A stretch of DNA of 64,000 nucleotides from Nitratidesulfovibrio sp. SRB-5 (lineage in GTDB: Bacteria; Desulfobacterota; Desulfovibrionia; Desulfovibrionales; Desulfovibrionaceae): assembly GCF_019931275.1 (NCBI RefSeq), contig NZ_JAIOTY010000002.1, positions 1,390,631 through 1,454,630 of the forward strand. Reading direction: 5' to 3'. A program made the translations under genes and the position numbers. Positions within the stretch are counted from its first letter, which is position 1. Every line of letters begins with the position of its first letter. Shown one piece after another: positions 16,449 to 25,829 of the stretch. The notes beneath the pieces are model-generated. The model searched no databases and had not been told where the DNA came from. It saw nothing but the letters and a program-made list of their open reading frames with translations.

Positions 16449-17951
16449 ATGGCGCAGGGGGGACAGCGACCGGTGAAGGCAGGCGGGCAGCAGCCTGAGG
16501 GACCGGACATGAAGCGTTACCTCGTGCTGGTGAACGAGAGCGTCGTGTCGTTCTGCGCGGTGGCGGTGCTCGTGGCGGTGCTTGGAGTGGTGGTGAGCTA
16601 TGTGCTCCCCAAGCGTTATCAGGCCCAGTCGTCCGTTTCCATTGAGGAAAACGTGGTCAACGAGCTGGTAAAGGGAATTGCCGTCACACCCTCGCTGGAG
16701 GCAAAGCTGCGGATTCTCAAGGTTTCCATACTCAGCCGCAAGATGTTGTTGCGGGTGATCAAGGACTTGGACATGGATCTGGGCGTGCAGGGCGAGCGGC
16801 TTGAGCGCTTGATAGAAACAACACGATCGAATGTTGAAATTACGCATGAGGAAAGAAAGGGCCTTTTCTACATCAGATACGCGAACTCTTCTCCGGAAAA
16901 GGCACGCGATTTCGTCAATGCATTGACGCGCAGATACATCGAGGAAAGCACGTCATCGAAGCGTGAGGAATCATACGAAGCGACGAGATTTCTTTCGGAT
17001 CAGATAGCAGTGTTCCAGAAGCGTATTGATTCCGCACAGCAGGCAATCGATGCGTACAAGTCGGAGAAGGGCATGATTCTCAGTCTGAATGAGAACATAC
17101 TTCGCGAGGAAATCAAGGAAACGGAACATCGTCTGGAGGAGACGCGCATTCGCAAGAACGAACGCCTTGCCCAGCTCAACATCATTGAAAAGGGAAGCGG
17201 TGGGGGACGGCTTGCGGAAAAGGAGGCGTCCTACAAGACGTTGCTGCGAACCTATACCGATCAGCATCCGGACGTGATCAAGGCCCGGGCGGAGCTTGAC
17301 GCTTTGCGCTCTGGCGGGGACGGGGCGGATCGCCGCAAGGGTAGCGTGGATTATCAGCGCCTCAAGGTGGAGCTGGAGTCGTTGAGCGAGATAGAGCAGG
17401 TCCAGCAGGCGCTCATAGAGAAGGACAAGCGGCTGCTGCAAGAGCTTCCCGCCGTGCAGACGGAGTTGCAGGCCCTGCAGCAGGCGCGCAAGAACGAGAC
17501 GTTGATCTACGAGCAGCTCGTGTCGCGCTACGGGCAGTCCGAGGTCTCGAAACAGATGGAATTGCAGGACAAGGCCGTGAGTTTTCGCATCATCGACCCC
17601 GCGATCCTTCCCTTGCGGCCCAGCAGCCCCAACAGGCCGCTGATCATGCTGGGTTCGCTGGTGGCGGGCGTGGTCGTGGCTGCGGGCGGGATCATTCTGT
17701 CCGACCAGTTTTTCCGCAGGGTGCGCTCGATGGAAGACCTGACATCCAGGGGGTTTCTGGTGCTTGGCGCGTTGCCCCGCATAGCCACCGCCGCGGACGC
17801 GCGCGTGGCGAGACGCAGGCGGACCGCCATCGCCCTGGCCCTGTTGGCGATGCTGTGCATCGTGGGGCTTGCCGGGTGGGAATACAGCGGTTTCGAGGGG
17901 CTGGACACGCTGTTTGCCAGGGCTCGCTACATCCTTTCCACATGGTTGTGA
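16449..17951 (+). CDS. Wzz/GumC-type chain-length determinant, exosortase-system type
   Basis: Inner-membrane polysaccharide co-polymerase of 500 residues. It has a membrane helix near 37-57, a Wzz domain, a long periplasmic coiled coil (about 150-360) and a C-terminal Pro-rich helix pair (about 395-420 and 455-475). No kinase domain is fused; the tyrosine kinase is the next separate gene, as is typical for this system. ATG 16449 follows the export-protein stop directly; ATG 16510 is a less favoured alternative. It controls chain length and contacts both the export channel and the kinase. Confidence 0.9.
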   Translation: MAQGGQRPVKAGGQQPEGPDMKRYLVLVNESVVSFCAVAVLVAVLGVVVSYVLPKRYQAQSSVSIEENVVNELVKGIAVTPSLEAKLRILKVSILSRKMLLRVIKDLDMDLGVQGERLERLIETTRSNVEITHEERKGLFYIRYANSSPEKARDFVNALTRRYIEESTSSKREESYEATRFLSDQIAVFQKRIDSAQQAIDAYKSEKGMILSLNENILREEIKETEHRLEETRIRKNERLAQLNIIEKGSGGGRLAEKEASYKTLLRTYTDQHPDVIKARAELDALRSGGDGADRRKGSVDYQRLKVELESLSEIEQVQQALIEKDKRLLQELPAVQTELQALQQARKNETLIYEQLVSRYGQSEVSKQMELQDKAVSFRIIDPAILPLRPSSPNRPLIMLGSLVAGVVVAAGGIILSDQFFRRVRSMEDLTSRGFLVLGALPRIATAADARVARRRRTAIALALLAMLCIVGLAGWEYSGFEGLDTLFARARYILSTWL

Positions 17952-17961
17952 GGAGATGGTC

Positions 17962-18843
17962 ATGAGCAGGATCGAGGAAGCGCTCGCACGAGCGAGCCGA
18001 GAGCGGAAGGCCGATGATGCATCAGCGGGGGCGGGCGTCGCTTCCGGCTTCTCTCCCGCCGTGTCCGCGCCGCCAGGGGGCACCCTGCGGCCCGCACCCG
18101 CCGCGCGTTCGGTGACGCTTGACCCCAAGCTCATCGCGGCTTCGGGCTTCGATAACCCTGTGAGCGAGGAATACCGCAAGGTCAAGGAGAAGCTCGTATC
18201 CCTGGCGCGCCAGAAGGGAATGAACCTGTTCATGGTCACCAGTTCGGTGATGGGCGAGGGGAAGACGCTGGTTTCTGCGAACCTCGCCATCTGCCTCGCC
18301 CAAGAATACGACAACACCGTCCTGTACATTGATGCCGACCTGCGTGCCCCGTGCGGGCATGAGCTGTTCGGTGTCGATGCCTCGCCGGGACTGTCGGACT
18401 GCCTGATGGATGGAGTTCCCCTGCACGAGGCGCTCGTGCCCACCGGGGTGGGGCGGTTGTCGTTTCTTCCGGCGGGGCGGCAGCTTGCCAACCCCGGGGA
18501 GCTGTTCGCCTCTTCGATGATGCGCGACATGCTGCTGGAAATGAAGCGCCGGTATGCAGACCGGTACATCATCGTCGACACCGCGCCGGTGCTGCCGTTT
18601 GCCGAGACCCGGGTGCTCAGCCGCATGGTGGATGGCGTGTTGCTGGTGGCGCGGGAAAACCTGGCGACGATCAGCGGGCTAGGCAGGACGCAGGAAGCCA
18701 TAGAGGGCGCCAACGTGTTGGGGGTCATCTACAACGACGCAAGCCATCCCGCATGGCCGAGCTTTCCCGGTTACGGCAACAGGTACGGCGGCAACCGCTA
18801 CGGGTATGGCAATCACCGCTCCGGACGGAGCGGGGCCGAGTGA
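17962..18843 (+). CDS. Bacterial tyrosine autokinase (BY-kinase), exosortase-system type
   Basis: Cytoplasmic BY-kinase of 293 residues working with the chain-length protein. It has a variable N-terminal linker (about 20-55) and a Walker A variant MGEGKT followed by SANLA near 95-105. Walker A' is YIDADLRAP near 120 and Walker B YIIVDTAP near 198. The C-terminus is a tyrosine cluster (YGNRYGGNRYGYGNH) that is the likely autophosphorylation tail. The start is ATG 17962, six bases after AGGAG. Phosphorylation cycling of the tail is known in related systems to regulate polymer length and export. Confidence 0.92.
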   Translation: MSRIEEALARASRERKADDASAGAGVASGFSPAVSAPPGGTLRPAPAARSVTLDPKLIAASGFDNPVSEEYRKVKEKLVSLARQKGMNLFMVTSSVMGEGKTLVSANLAICLAQEYDNTVLYIDADLRAPCGHELFGVDASPGLSDCLMDGVPLHEALVPTGVGRLSFLPAGRQLANPGELFASSMMRDMLLEMKRRYADRYIIVDTAPVLPFAETRVLSRMVDGVLLVARENLATISGLGRTQEAIEGANVLGVIYNDASHPAWPSFPGYGNRYGGNRYGYGNHRSGRSGAE

Positions 18844-18854
18844 TGGGGACATAG

Positions 18855-20042
18855 GTGTACGCCGAATTCTTCCGCTTCAGGGTCAAGCCGTTCGACCTGC
18901 TGCCCAACCCCGACTTTCTCTTTCCGAGTCGGGCGTATCGCAAGGCGTCCGCCTACCTGGAATACGGGGTGCGCGAACGGGCAGGCTTCATCCTGATCAC
19001 GGGCGAGGTGGGCGCGGGCAAAACCACGCTTATCCGGGACCTGCTGAAGCGCAACCTCGGCGACGTGCTCATCTCGAAGGTGTTCAACACCAGCGTGGAT
19101 GCCGAGCAGCTGGTGGCAATGATCAACGATGACTTCGGACTGGAGACGGAGGGCAGGGACAAGGTCACGATGCTGCGCGAGCTCAACGAGTTCCTCATCA
19201 ACCAGTATGCCGAACGCCGCCGCCCGGTGCTCATCATCGACGAGGCCCAGAACCTTGCCCCGGAGGTGCTCGAAGAAGTCCGCATGCTTTCCAACCTTGA
19301 AACGGACAACGCCAAGCTGCTCCAGATCATTCTGGTGGGTCAGCCGGAACTGCGGGAGCGCATCCGGTCACCGCAACTGCTTCAACTGCGCCAGCGCATA
19401 CTGGTGCAATGCCACCTGGAACCTCTGACGGTTCAGGAAACTGCGGAATACATCGCATGCAGGATGGAGCGTGCAGGCAACAAGGATGCATTGCAGTTCG
19501 AGGATGGGGTGCTGGATGAAATACACAGGGAAACGAAAGGTATTCCTCGTTTGGTGAACATCCTGTGCGGCTACGCGTTGCTGGATGCGTACGCTGCGGA
19601 CAGGAGAAGCGTGTCCCTGGTGCAGATGCAGGATCTTTTGCGGTCGATGGACTTCGCACGGCAATTCTGGCCCGAGCCCCCGACCGTGGAGCCCGCTACG
19701 GAGGAAGTGCGGATGCAGCCGCTCCCGAACGCACCGCAGACCGCCGAGCCCCGTTCGCCCGTTACGGCGCAGGGGGTGGCCTCGCTGCTGCTCGGGTTGT
19801 CACGCAGGGTGGGCGAACTGGAGGAAATGCAGTCGCGCATGGGCGAGAACGCCTATCTCGACATGCTGGACCGGCAGAAGTCGATGGAGCGAATGCTGTC
19901 GCAGCTTTCGGAACGGGTGGACCGGCTGGGCTTCGCGCAGGCGCAGCGGCTGGTACAGGTGCGGCAGGAACAGCCGCAGGTGTCGGGCGAGGATATCCGT
20001 CCCCGGCATGGCAGACTGTGGCGGTGGTTTGTCGGCGGCTAG
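18855..20042 (+). CDS. XrtA/PEP-CTERM system-associated AAA+ ATPase (ExeA-like)
   Basis: ATPase of 395 residues in the ExeA/GspA-like group. The N-terminus YAEFFRFRVKPFDLLPNP is typical. Walker A GEVGAGKTT lies near 50-58 and Walker B LIIDEAQN near 122-129. Sensor-like segments VGQPELRERI and GIPRLVNILCGYA follow. The last 120 residues are Pro-rich and then coiled coil (about 310-370). The GTG start at 18855 has only a weak ribosome-binding site and follows the kinase by 11 bases. It is a constant member of these EPS loci; its job is unproven, possibly energising export assembly. Confidence 0.88.
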   Translation: MYAEFFRFRVKPFDLLPNPDFLFPSRAYRKASAYLEYGVRERAGFILITGEVGAGKTTLIRDLLKRNLGDVLISKVFNTSVDAEQLVAMINDDFGLETEGRDKVTMLRELNEFLINQYAERRRPVLIIDEAQNLAPEVLEEVRMLSNLETDNAKLLQIILVGQPELRERIRSPQLLQLRQRILVQCHLEPLTVQETAEYIACRMERAGNKDALQFEDGVLDEIHRETKGIPRLVNILCGYALLDAYAADRRSVSLVQMQDLLRSMDFARQFWPEPPTVEPATEEVRMQPLPNAPQTAEPRSPVTAQGVASLLLGLSRRVGELEEMQSRMGENAYLDMLDRQKSMERMLSQLSERVDRLGFAQAQRLVQVRQEQPQVSGEDIRPRHGRLWRWFVGG

Positions 20043-20085
20043 GCAGAAGGTTGTGCCAACGGTGCGGAGACACGGGGAGAGTCAG

Positions 20086-21408
20086 ATGGCTTCCGGGACA
20101 TCCGTTTCTAGATGTGGCTTCGTGATGTGTTTCGCGGTGCTGGGCTCCATGTGGATCCTGGCCGCTTCCGCGGGCCGTGCCGTTGCGGACCAGACCGTGG
20201 AGGCAACGTTCGGCCTTGGTGGCGAATACAACGATAACGTCAGGGAAACCCGCAACGGTAAAGGCGATTTCGTTTCGCACGTCAAGCCTGGCCTCCGATA
20301 CCTGTACGAGGCCGAGCGGGTGACGGCGAAGTTCGATTACAAGGGCGACTACTCCTACTACATGCAGGGCGAGGCCCCGGACAACTACAGCCACACGCTG
20401 GATGCACGGGTTCTGCTGGAACTGGCCGAGGACAGGTTCTTTCTGGACATCGCCGAGAACCTGCGTCCGGTCTACCGGCAGGCGGCCCGCGGCGACCTGG
20501 TCGAGGGCGATACCACCCGAGACCAGACGGACCAGAACACGTTCACGGTCTCACCGTATTTCTCCTTCAAGCCGGGTGAACGCACCAGCCTGAAGACCGG
20601 CTACCGCTTTTCGGACATCCGTTACGCCGAAGAAGCGCAGCCTGGAAGCGGCTCGCGCAAGTGGGTTCCGGGGTGGAGCAGCGGGGAAGCGTCCATGAAC
20701 AGGAACGTGCGGCAGCAGCACGAACTGTTCGGAGACCTGGAGCATGAAGCGAGCGAAACGGTCACGATGCTCGCCGGCTATGACCTGATGCGCCAGGAAG
20801 CGGAAGAGCAACAGGACTTCTACCGGCACCGCCCCTATGTGGGCGCCAGCTACGAGTATGCGGAAAAGAGCACGGTGCGCGTCAAGGCGGGGCCCATGCT
20901 TACGGAAACCGACGCCGGGGACCGGTCCGCCCGGCTGTATTATTCCGCCTCCCTGTCGCATGCCCTGGACCGGAAAACGCTGACCTTGTCCAGCGAGCGC
21001 GACTATACCGACGACCCCGAAACAGGCCGCAGCATCCTGCGCGACCTGAACACGGCGGGCATATCCTTCCAGTTCGACCGTTCCACGCTAAGCGCCACGC
21101 TGGGGTACGCCGAATATGAAAGCTCGTTGCAGGGTGGTGGCAACAAGTTCTGGAGGCCGGGGCTCAACTACACGTACGAACTCACCGATCGCCTGAAGGC
21201 CAACGCAGGCATCAACGCGGAACTGGATGCCGGTTCAACGACCAGCGTGACGTCCGACAGATATTACGCAAATGCAGGGCTCAATTACGAGTTGACGGAG
21301 TCGTCGTGGCTTGCACTGACCTACAGATACAAGATGGTTGACTCCAGTGATGACGCATCGTCGTTTACGGTGAACAGAGTCATGATTGAATGGGGAATGA
21401 CGTTTTGA
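20086..21408 (+). CDS. Outer-membrane beta-barrel protein of the PEP-CTERM/EPS system
   Basis: Exported protein of 440 residues with a signal peptide (about 1-35, ending in AVADQ). The rest consists of alternating amphipathic beta strands and ends in Phe (EWGMTF), as outer-membrane barrels do. It fits the family of TIGR03016-like proteins found in exosortase loci, likely the secretion pore. The ATG at 20086 follows GGGGAGA by five bases; a longer frame beginning at 19585 only overlaps the ATPase gene in another frame. There are 43 bases to the ATPase. Confidence 0.87.
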   Translation: MASGTSVSRCGFVMCFAVLGSMWILAASAGRAVADQTVEATFGLGGEYNDNVRETRNGKGDFVSHVKPGLRYLYEAERVTAKFDYKGDYSYYMQGEAPDNYSHTLDARVLLELAEDRFFLDIAENLRPVYRQAARGDLVEGDTTRDQTDQNTFTVSPYFSFKPGERTSLKTGYRFSDIRYAEEAQPGSGSRKWVPGWSSGEASMNRNVRQQHELFGDLEHEASETVTMLAGYDLMRQEAEEQQDFYRHRPYVGASYEYAEKSTVRVKAGPMLTETDAGDRSARLYYSASLSHALDRKTLTLSSERDYTDDPETGRSILRDLNTAGISFQFDRSTLSATLGYAEYESSLQGGGNKFWRPGLNYTYELTDRLKANAGINAELDAGSTTSVTSDRYYANAGLNYELTESSWLALTYRYKMVDSSDDASSFTVNRVMIEWGMTF

Positions 21409-21462
21409 TGTTGTAAGACGCCAGCAAAGATGAAGCGGCACGATGCCGTAGGGGAGGGAGCC

Positions 21463-22314
21463 ATGCGGAACGCCCTTACCGTCGATGTGGAAGACTATTT
21501 CCACGTGAGCGCATTTGAAAAGGCCGTCGATCCAGGACAGTGGGATTCGCTGCCCCAACGTGCGTTGCGCAATACCAACCACGTTCTCGACCTGCTGGAC
21601 AAGTGGGGGTTGCGCGCGACCTTCTTCACCCTGGGCTGGGTGGCCAAGCGTCACCCCGAGCTGGTGCGGCGCATGGCGTCGGCGGGGCACGAGGTGGCGT
21701 GCCACGGATACTCGCACCGCCGCATCACGACCATGAACCCCAAGATGTTCCGCGATGACATCCATCGTTCGCGCCTGCTGTTGCAGGACCTTTCCGGGCA
21801 GCCCGTGAACGGTTACCGGGCGCCCAGCTACACCATCACGCAGGACACCATCTGGGCTCTCGATGTGCTTATCGAAGAGGGCTTCACCTACGATTCAAGC
21901 ATATTTCCCATCAATCACGATATCTACGGCATGCCCGGAAGCCAGCGTTTTCCGCATGCCATCACCCGGGACAGCGGCGTTATCAAGGAGTTTCCCCCCA
22001 CGACCTATCAGGTGGAAATGCTCGGTCGCCGCGTGAACCTGCCGGTGGCCGGCGGCGGCTACCTGCGGCTGTTGCCGGCGTCCTGGGTAAGTGGAGCCTT
22101 CAGGCGGCTGAATGCCTTGGGCAAGCCTTGCGTCCTGTATTTCCACCCGTGGGAGATCGATCCTGCGCAGCCGCGCATCCGGGCGGCCCTGCGGTCCCGG
22201 TTCCGCCATTACCTGAATCTTGCCACCACAGAATCGAAGCTGCGCCATCTCTTTTCCACGCTGCGGTTTTCCACCATGAGTTCCGTGCTGTTCGGGACGG
22301 TGGCCAATGTCTGA
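21463..22314 (+). CDS. Polysaccharide deacetylase, exosortase-system type (DUF3473)
   Basis: NodB-fold deacetylase of 283 residues. Metal-site motifs are TVDVEDYFHV at the N-terminus and the CHGYSHRR segment near 80-87. YRAPSYT and the C-terminal FHPWEIDP motif are typical of the XrtA-linked group. It likely removes N-acetyl groups from the polysaccharide on the cytoplasmic or periplasmic side; no signal peptide is seen. ATG 21463 follows GGGAGGGAG; ATG 21430 upstream is in frame but lacks such a site. It overlaps the FemAB gene by eight bases. Confidence 0.92.
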   Translation: MRNALTVDVEDYFHVSAFEKAVDPGQWDSLPQRALRNTNHVLDLLDKWGLRATFFTLGWVAKRHPELVRRMASAGHEVACHGYSHRRITTMNPKMFRDDIHRSRLLLQDLSGQPVNGYRAPSYTITQDTIWALDVLIEEGFTYDSSIFPINHDIYGMPGSQRFPHAITRDSGVIKEFPPTTYQVEMLGRRVNLPVAGGGYLRLLPASWVSGAFRRLNALGKPCVLYFHPWEIDPAQPRIRAALRSRFRHYLNLATTESKLRHLFSTLRFSTMSSVLFGTVANV

Positions 22315-23353
22315 AATCGATGTCGTGCGCATGTCACCCCACGCGCCGGGTGACGCAGCCGGGTGGGACGCCTACGTGGCGTCACGGGGGGACGCCTCGG
22401 GGTACCACCACATGGGATGGCTGCGTGTGGCCGAGCGCGCCTTCAACCATGCGGTCTACCCGCTTGCCGCCTTCGCGGATGGTGAACTGACGGGGATTCT
22501 GCCGCTGGTCCATATCCGCAGCCGGTTGTTCGGCCGTTTTCTCGTGTCCCTGCCTTTCGTCAACTACGGCGGCGTGTTGTCGGATACGCAAGAGGCTTCG
22601 CAAGCCCTCATCGAAGAGGCCGATGCGTTGATGCGCAACCTTGGCGCGGGCAGCATCGAACTTCGCCACGTCGGCCAACCCCGGCTTGGGCTTTCCGCCA
22701 AGTGCCACAAGGTGACGATGCTGCTCGACCTGCCGCGCGACCCGGACGACCTGTGGCGCGGCCTGCGCGACAAGGTGCGCAACCAGGTCCGCAAGGCCGA
22801 CAAGTGCGGCCTGGTGGCCGACCGGGGGGGGAAGGAACTGCTGCCCGCCTTCTACGACGTGTTCGCGGTGAACATGCGTGACCTTGGTACCCCCGTGTAC
22901 GCACGGCGTTTTTTCGAGACCATCATGGACGAGTTCCCCGACGAAACGCACATCGCAGTCGTCCGGGATGGCGCCCGCGTCGTGGCCGCGGCATTCTGCT
23001 ATGCCCACGGCTCCGTCTTCGAAGTGCCGTGGGCCTCGTCACTGCGCTCGCACCGGCAGTGCTGCCCGAACAATCTGCTCTACTGGGAGTGTCTGCGCGC
23101 GGCATGCCGCGAGGGGTTCCCCGTGTTCGATTTCGGGCGCTCATCGCCCGACAGCGGCCCCTGGCGCTTCAAGGCGCAGTGGGGCGCGCGCGAAGTGCCC
23201 CTGAGCTGGGAATACCTGTTGGCCGACGGCGCGCCGTTGCCGGACCTGAACCCGTCCAATTCCCGGTTCGGCCTTGCGATACGGGTGTGGCAGCATCTGC
23301 CCGTGGGATTGACCCGCCTCATCGGTCCCCACATCGTCAGGAGCATCCCATGA
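22307..23353 (+). CDS. FemAB/GNAT-family protein, exosortase-system type
   Basis: Acyl/aminoacyl-transferase-like protein of 348 residues with two GNAT-fold halves. Characteristic segments are FVNYGGVL (about 84), LRDKVRNQVRKADK (about 153-166) and FDFGRSSPDSGPWRFK (about 271-286). These match the FemAB-related proteins known from PEP-CTERM loci. FemAB enzymes transfer amino acids from tRNA; this subgroup may instead attach acyl or aminoacyl groups to the sugar, which is inference. It overlaps the deacetylase and aminotransferase genes, indicating tight coupling. Confidence 0.88.
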   Translation: MSEIDVVRMSPHAPGDAAGWDAYVASRGDASGYHHMGWLRVAERAFNHAVYPLAAFADGELTGILPLVHIRSRLFGRFLVSLPFVNYGGVLSDTQEASQALIEEADALMRNLGAGSIELRHVGQPRLGLSAKCHKVTMLLDLPRDPDDLWRGLRDKVRNQVRKADKCGLVADRGGKELLPAFYDVFAVNMRDLGTPVYARRFFETIMDEFPDETHIAVVRDGARVVAAAFCYAHGSVFEVPWASSLRSHRQCCPNNLLYWECLRAACREGFPVFDFGRSSPDSGPWRFKAQWGAREVPLSWEYLLADGAPLPDLNPSNSRFGLAIRVWQHLPVGLTRLIGPHIVRSIP

Positions 23354-24672
23354 CCTCGCTGGCACAGGCCTTTTCGGCGCCGTTCCGCCATCTGCCCCCC
23401 GGGGGGGTGCCCCTGTCGCCGGGCGACATGCTGGCCGCCTGCGGGACCGCCTGGGACACCTGGCGCCAGGGCGACCTGGCCGGTCAGGAAGTGCTTGGGC
23501 AACTGGGAGCCGCAGTGGGCCGCATGACCGGCTGCCGCCATGTCTTCGCCTTTGGGTCGGGGCGTGCCGGAATGTCGGTGGCGCTACGCGCCATGCGAGC
23601 ACTGTCGCCGAACCGCAACGTGGTCCTGCTGCCCGCCTTCACCTCCTATTCCGTGGCGGCGGCGGTGGTGCACGCGGGCCTGCGGATACGCCTGTACGAT
23701 CTCGAAGCGGAGACGCTGGCGCCAAACCTCGGGGATGTGACGGCGCAACTCGACGATGCCGTGCTGTGCGTGGTGGTCTGCCACCTCTACGGATATCCGG
23801 TGCGCACCGCCGAACTGCGAACGCTGTGCCGCGCCGCGGGGGCCATGCTGCTGGACGATGCGGCACAGGCCATGGGGGCGCGGTCCGGGGACGGACAGGC
23901 CGGGACCACCGGGGATGTCGGACTGTTCAGCCTTGCCCGGGGCAAGAACATCACCTCCGTGAACGGGGGACTCATCGTCACGGACGATGCCGCTCTGGCC
24001 GCGAACATCGCATCGCTGGCGCCGTGGGCGGCAATTTCCGGCAGCGTTGCCCCGGCGCACGCGGACATCGCCAGCGACGTGCGGTTGCTTGCGCAGTGCG
24101 TCGCGCTGTGGCTGTTCCTGAATCCACGCCTCTACTGGCTGCCCGCGTCGCTGCCCTTTCTCGCAATCGGCGCGTCGCGCTTCGTGCCCGACTTCGACAT
24201 CGGGGAGTTGCGGCCTTTGCAGGCAACCCTGGCGTCACGGGGCGTCTCCCGGCTGGCATCCATAAATGCCGGGCGCGGCCAGGTGGCCGGGGAACTCGGG
24301 CAGCGTGTCCGGCATGTGGGCGGCCTTCGCACGGTGCGCGTGCAGCCCGGCGCAAACCCCGTGTACCTGCGGTTTCCCGTACTGCCGGAAGGGGGAGGTT
24401 GGCCGGGGGACGCCGTGCCGGAGGTGCCCCGCCTCGGCATGGTCCGCTCCTACCCGGAGTCCTTGCAGGACCTCGCGCCACTCGCGCCGTACCTGCTGCC
24501 GGGCCCTGACTGTCCCACCGCGCGCTGGCTTGCGGCGACACTGCTGACCCTTCCCACCCACACCCGGGTCACGGAAAGCGACATGGACGCCATGATGGAT
24601 GCGCTGGCCAGCGGGGCGGGCCGCAACAGGCCGGGCGCCATGGAAGCGGCATCGCAGAAGGGAGGCGCCTGA
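23350..24672 (+). CDS. DegT/DnrJ/EryC1/StrS-type PLP aminotransferase
   Basis: Sugar-aminotransferase-like enzyme of 440 residues. PLP contacts are LLDDAAQAMGA (D169/D170, Q173) and the likely Schiff-base lysine K199 in SLARGKNITSVNGG. The N-terminal Gly/Ser phosphate site FGSGRAGM lies near 68-75. A typical role is making an amino sugar for the repeat unit. It starts at ATG 23350, overlapping the FemAB stop by four bases; the longer frame from 23029 only overlaps that gene. C-terminal sequence past 420 is low in similarity to the core fold. Confidence 0.85.
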   Translation: MTSLAQAFSAPFRHLPPGGVPLSPGDMLAACGTAWDTWRQGDLAGQEVLGQLGAAVGRMTGCRHVFAFGSGRAGMSVALRAMRALSPNRNVVLLPAFTSYSVAAAVVHAGLRIRLYDLEAETLAPNLGDVTAQLDDAVLCVVVCHLYGYPVRTAELRTLCRAAGAMLLDDAAQAMGARSGDGQAGTTGDVGLFSLARGKNITSVNGGLIVTDDAALAANIASLAPWAAISGSVAPAHADIASDVRLLAQCVALWLFLNPRLYWLPASLPFLAIGASRFVPDFDIGELRPLQATLASRGVSRLASINAGRGQVAGELGQRVRHVGGLRTVRVQPGANPVYLRFPVLPEGGGWPGDAVPEVPRLGMVRSYPESLQDLAPLAPYLLPGPDCPTARWLAATLLTLPTHTRVTESDMDAMMDALASGAGRNRPGAMEAASQKGGA

Positions 24673-25811
24673 TGGCCATGCTGTTCTGGTGTTCGTCCTT
24701 CTTGCTGGTCTACGCGTTCGCGGGGTTTCCGCTGCTGCTGGAGGCGCAGGTGCGGTTGGCGCGGCGGCGCGGTCGTGCGCCGGTTCAGGCGGCGGACAAT
24801 GTGCGAATGCCAACGGTCAGCGTGCTGCTCGCGGTTCACAACGAAGAAGCGGTCATTGAGCGCAAGATACGGAATTTCCAGCAGTTGGAGTACCCGGAGG
24901 ACCGGATATGCCTGTACGTGGTCTCCGACGGTTGCACCGACGCCACCGAAACCCTCACGGAACGGTGCGGCTCGCCGCGCGTGCGGCTGCTGCGGCAAAC
25001 GGAGCGGGGCGGCAAGACCAGGGCGCTGAACCGCGCGGCGGCAGAGGCCGATGGCGAGATCTTCGTCTTTACCGACGCCAACGCCATGTTCCGGCCCGAC
25101 TGCATACGGCGGCTGGTCGAGAGGCTGGCGGATTCGTCCATCGGCCTCGTGAGCGGCGTGAGCGTGTACGTGGACGCCGCCGGATCGCCTTCGCCGGGCG
25201 GTGTCTACCGGCGCTACGAGGAGTGGATCAAGGCCCGCGAGAGCGACCTCTTCTCCATCGTGGGGGCCGATGGAGCGGCCTACGCCATGCGCCGGGAGTT
25301 CTACGTTCCGCTGGAGCCGGAATACATCAACGACCTTCTGCACCCCATGCAGGTGCTTATGCTGGGCGGGCGCGCCGTCAGTGAGCCGCGCGCCGTGGTG
25401 GAGGAAGAGGCGGATGACGCCGACGCCATCGTCGAGATGCGCCGCCAGACCCGGATCATGGCCCAATCCTGGCTCATCTGTCTTCGGATGCTGCCGGTAC
25501 TGGTGCGCGAGGGGCATTGGGGATTTGCCTGGCAGGTGCTGTCGCACAAGGTGTTGCGCTGGGCCACGCTGCCCCTGCTGGCGGTGTGCGCGGCAAGCTC
25601 CCTCTTTCTGGCATCCCGGGGAGGGGCGTATGCGCTCGCAGCCCTGGCGATGGGAGGGGCAGGACTGGCGGCGCTGGCTGGCGCGTTGGGCCGGGGCGGG
25701 CTTGCCCGCACGGCGTGGCTGTTCGTCGTGCTGCATCTTGCGGCGGTCAACGGGTTGATCCGGTTGCTGCGCGGCCATGTCTTCGTGACGTGGACCCCGC
25801 GGGGCAGCTAG
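24672..25811 (+). CDS. Family-2 glycosyltransferase, membrane-attached
   Basis: GT-A fold transferase of 379 residues. An N-terminal helix (about 3-22) precedes PTVSVLLAVHNEEAVI (about 48-63). SDGCTDAT and FTDANAMF (DxD-like acceptor-metal motif) follow near 86-140. The catalytic-loop region lies near 190-250. Three membrane segments close the protein (about 292-310, 315-338, 345-362). It should add one sugar to the lipid-linked repeat unit. The start overlaps the aminotransferase stop (TGATG). Confidence 0.88.
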   Translation: MAMLFWCSSFLLVYAFAGFPLLLEAQVRLARRRGRAPVQAADNVRMPTVSVLLAVHNEEAVIERKIRNFQQLEYPEDRICLYVVSDGCTDATETLTERCGSPRVRLLRQTERGGKTRALNRAAAEADGEIFVFTDANAMFRPDCIRRLVERLADSSIGLVSGVSVYVDAAGSPSPGGVYRRYEEWIKARESDLFSIVGADGAAYAMRREFYVPLEPEYINDLLHPMQVLMLGGRAVSEPRAVVEEEADDADAIVEMRRQTRIMAQSWLICLRMLPVLVREGHWGFAWQVLSHKVLRWATLPLLAVCAASSLFLASRGGAYALAALAMGGAGLAALAGALGRGGLARTAWLFVVLHLAAVNGLIRLLRGHVFVTWTPRGS

Positions 25812-25829
25812 GACCACGGGAGGTATGCC

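Noticed and set aside
23029-23349. Upstream extension of the aminotransferase frame
   Set aside because: It lies inside the FemAB gene in another frame; ATG 23350 with the ATGA overlap is the natural start.
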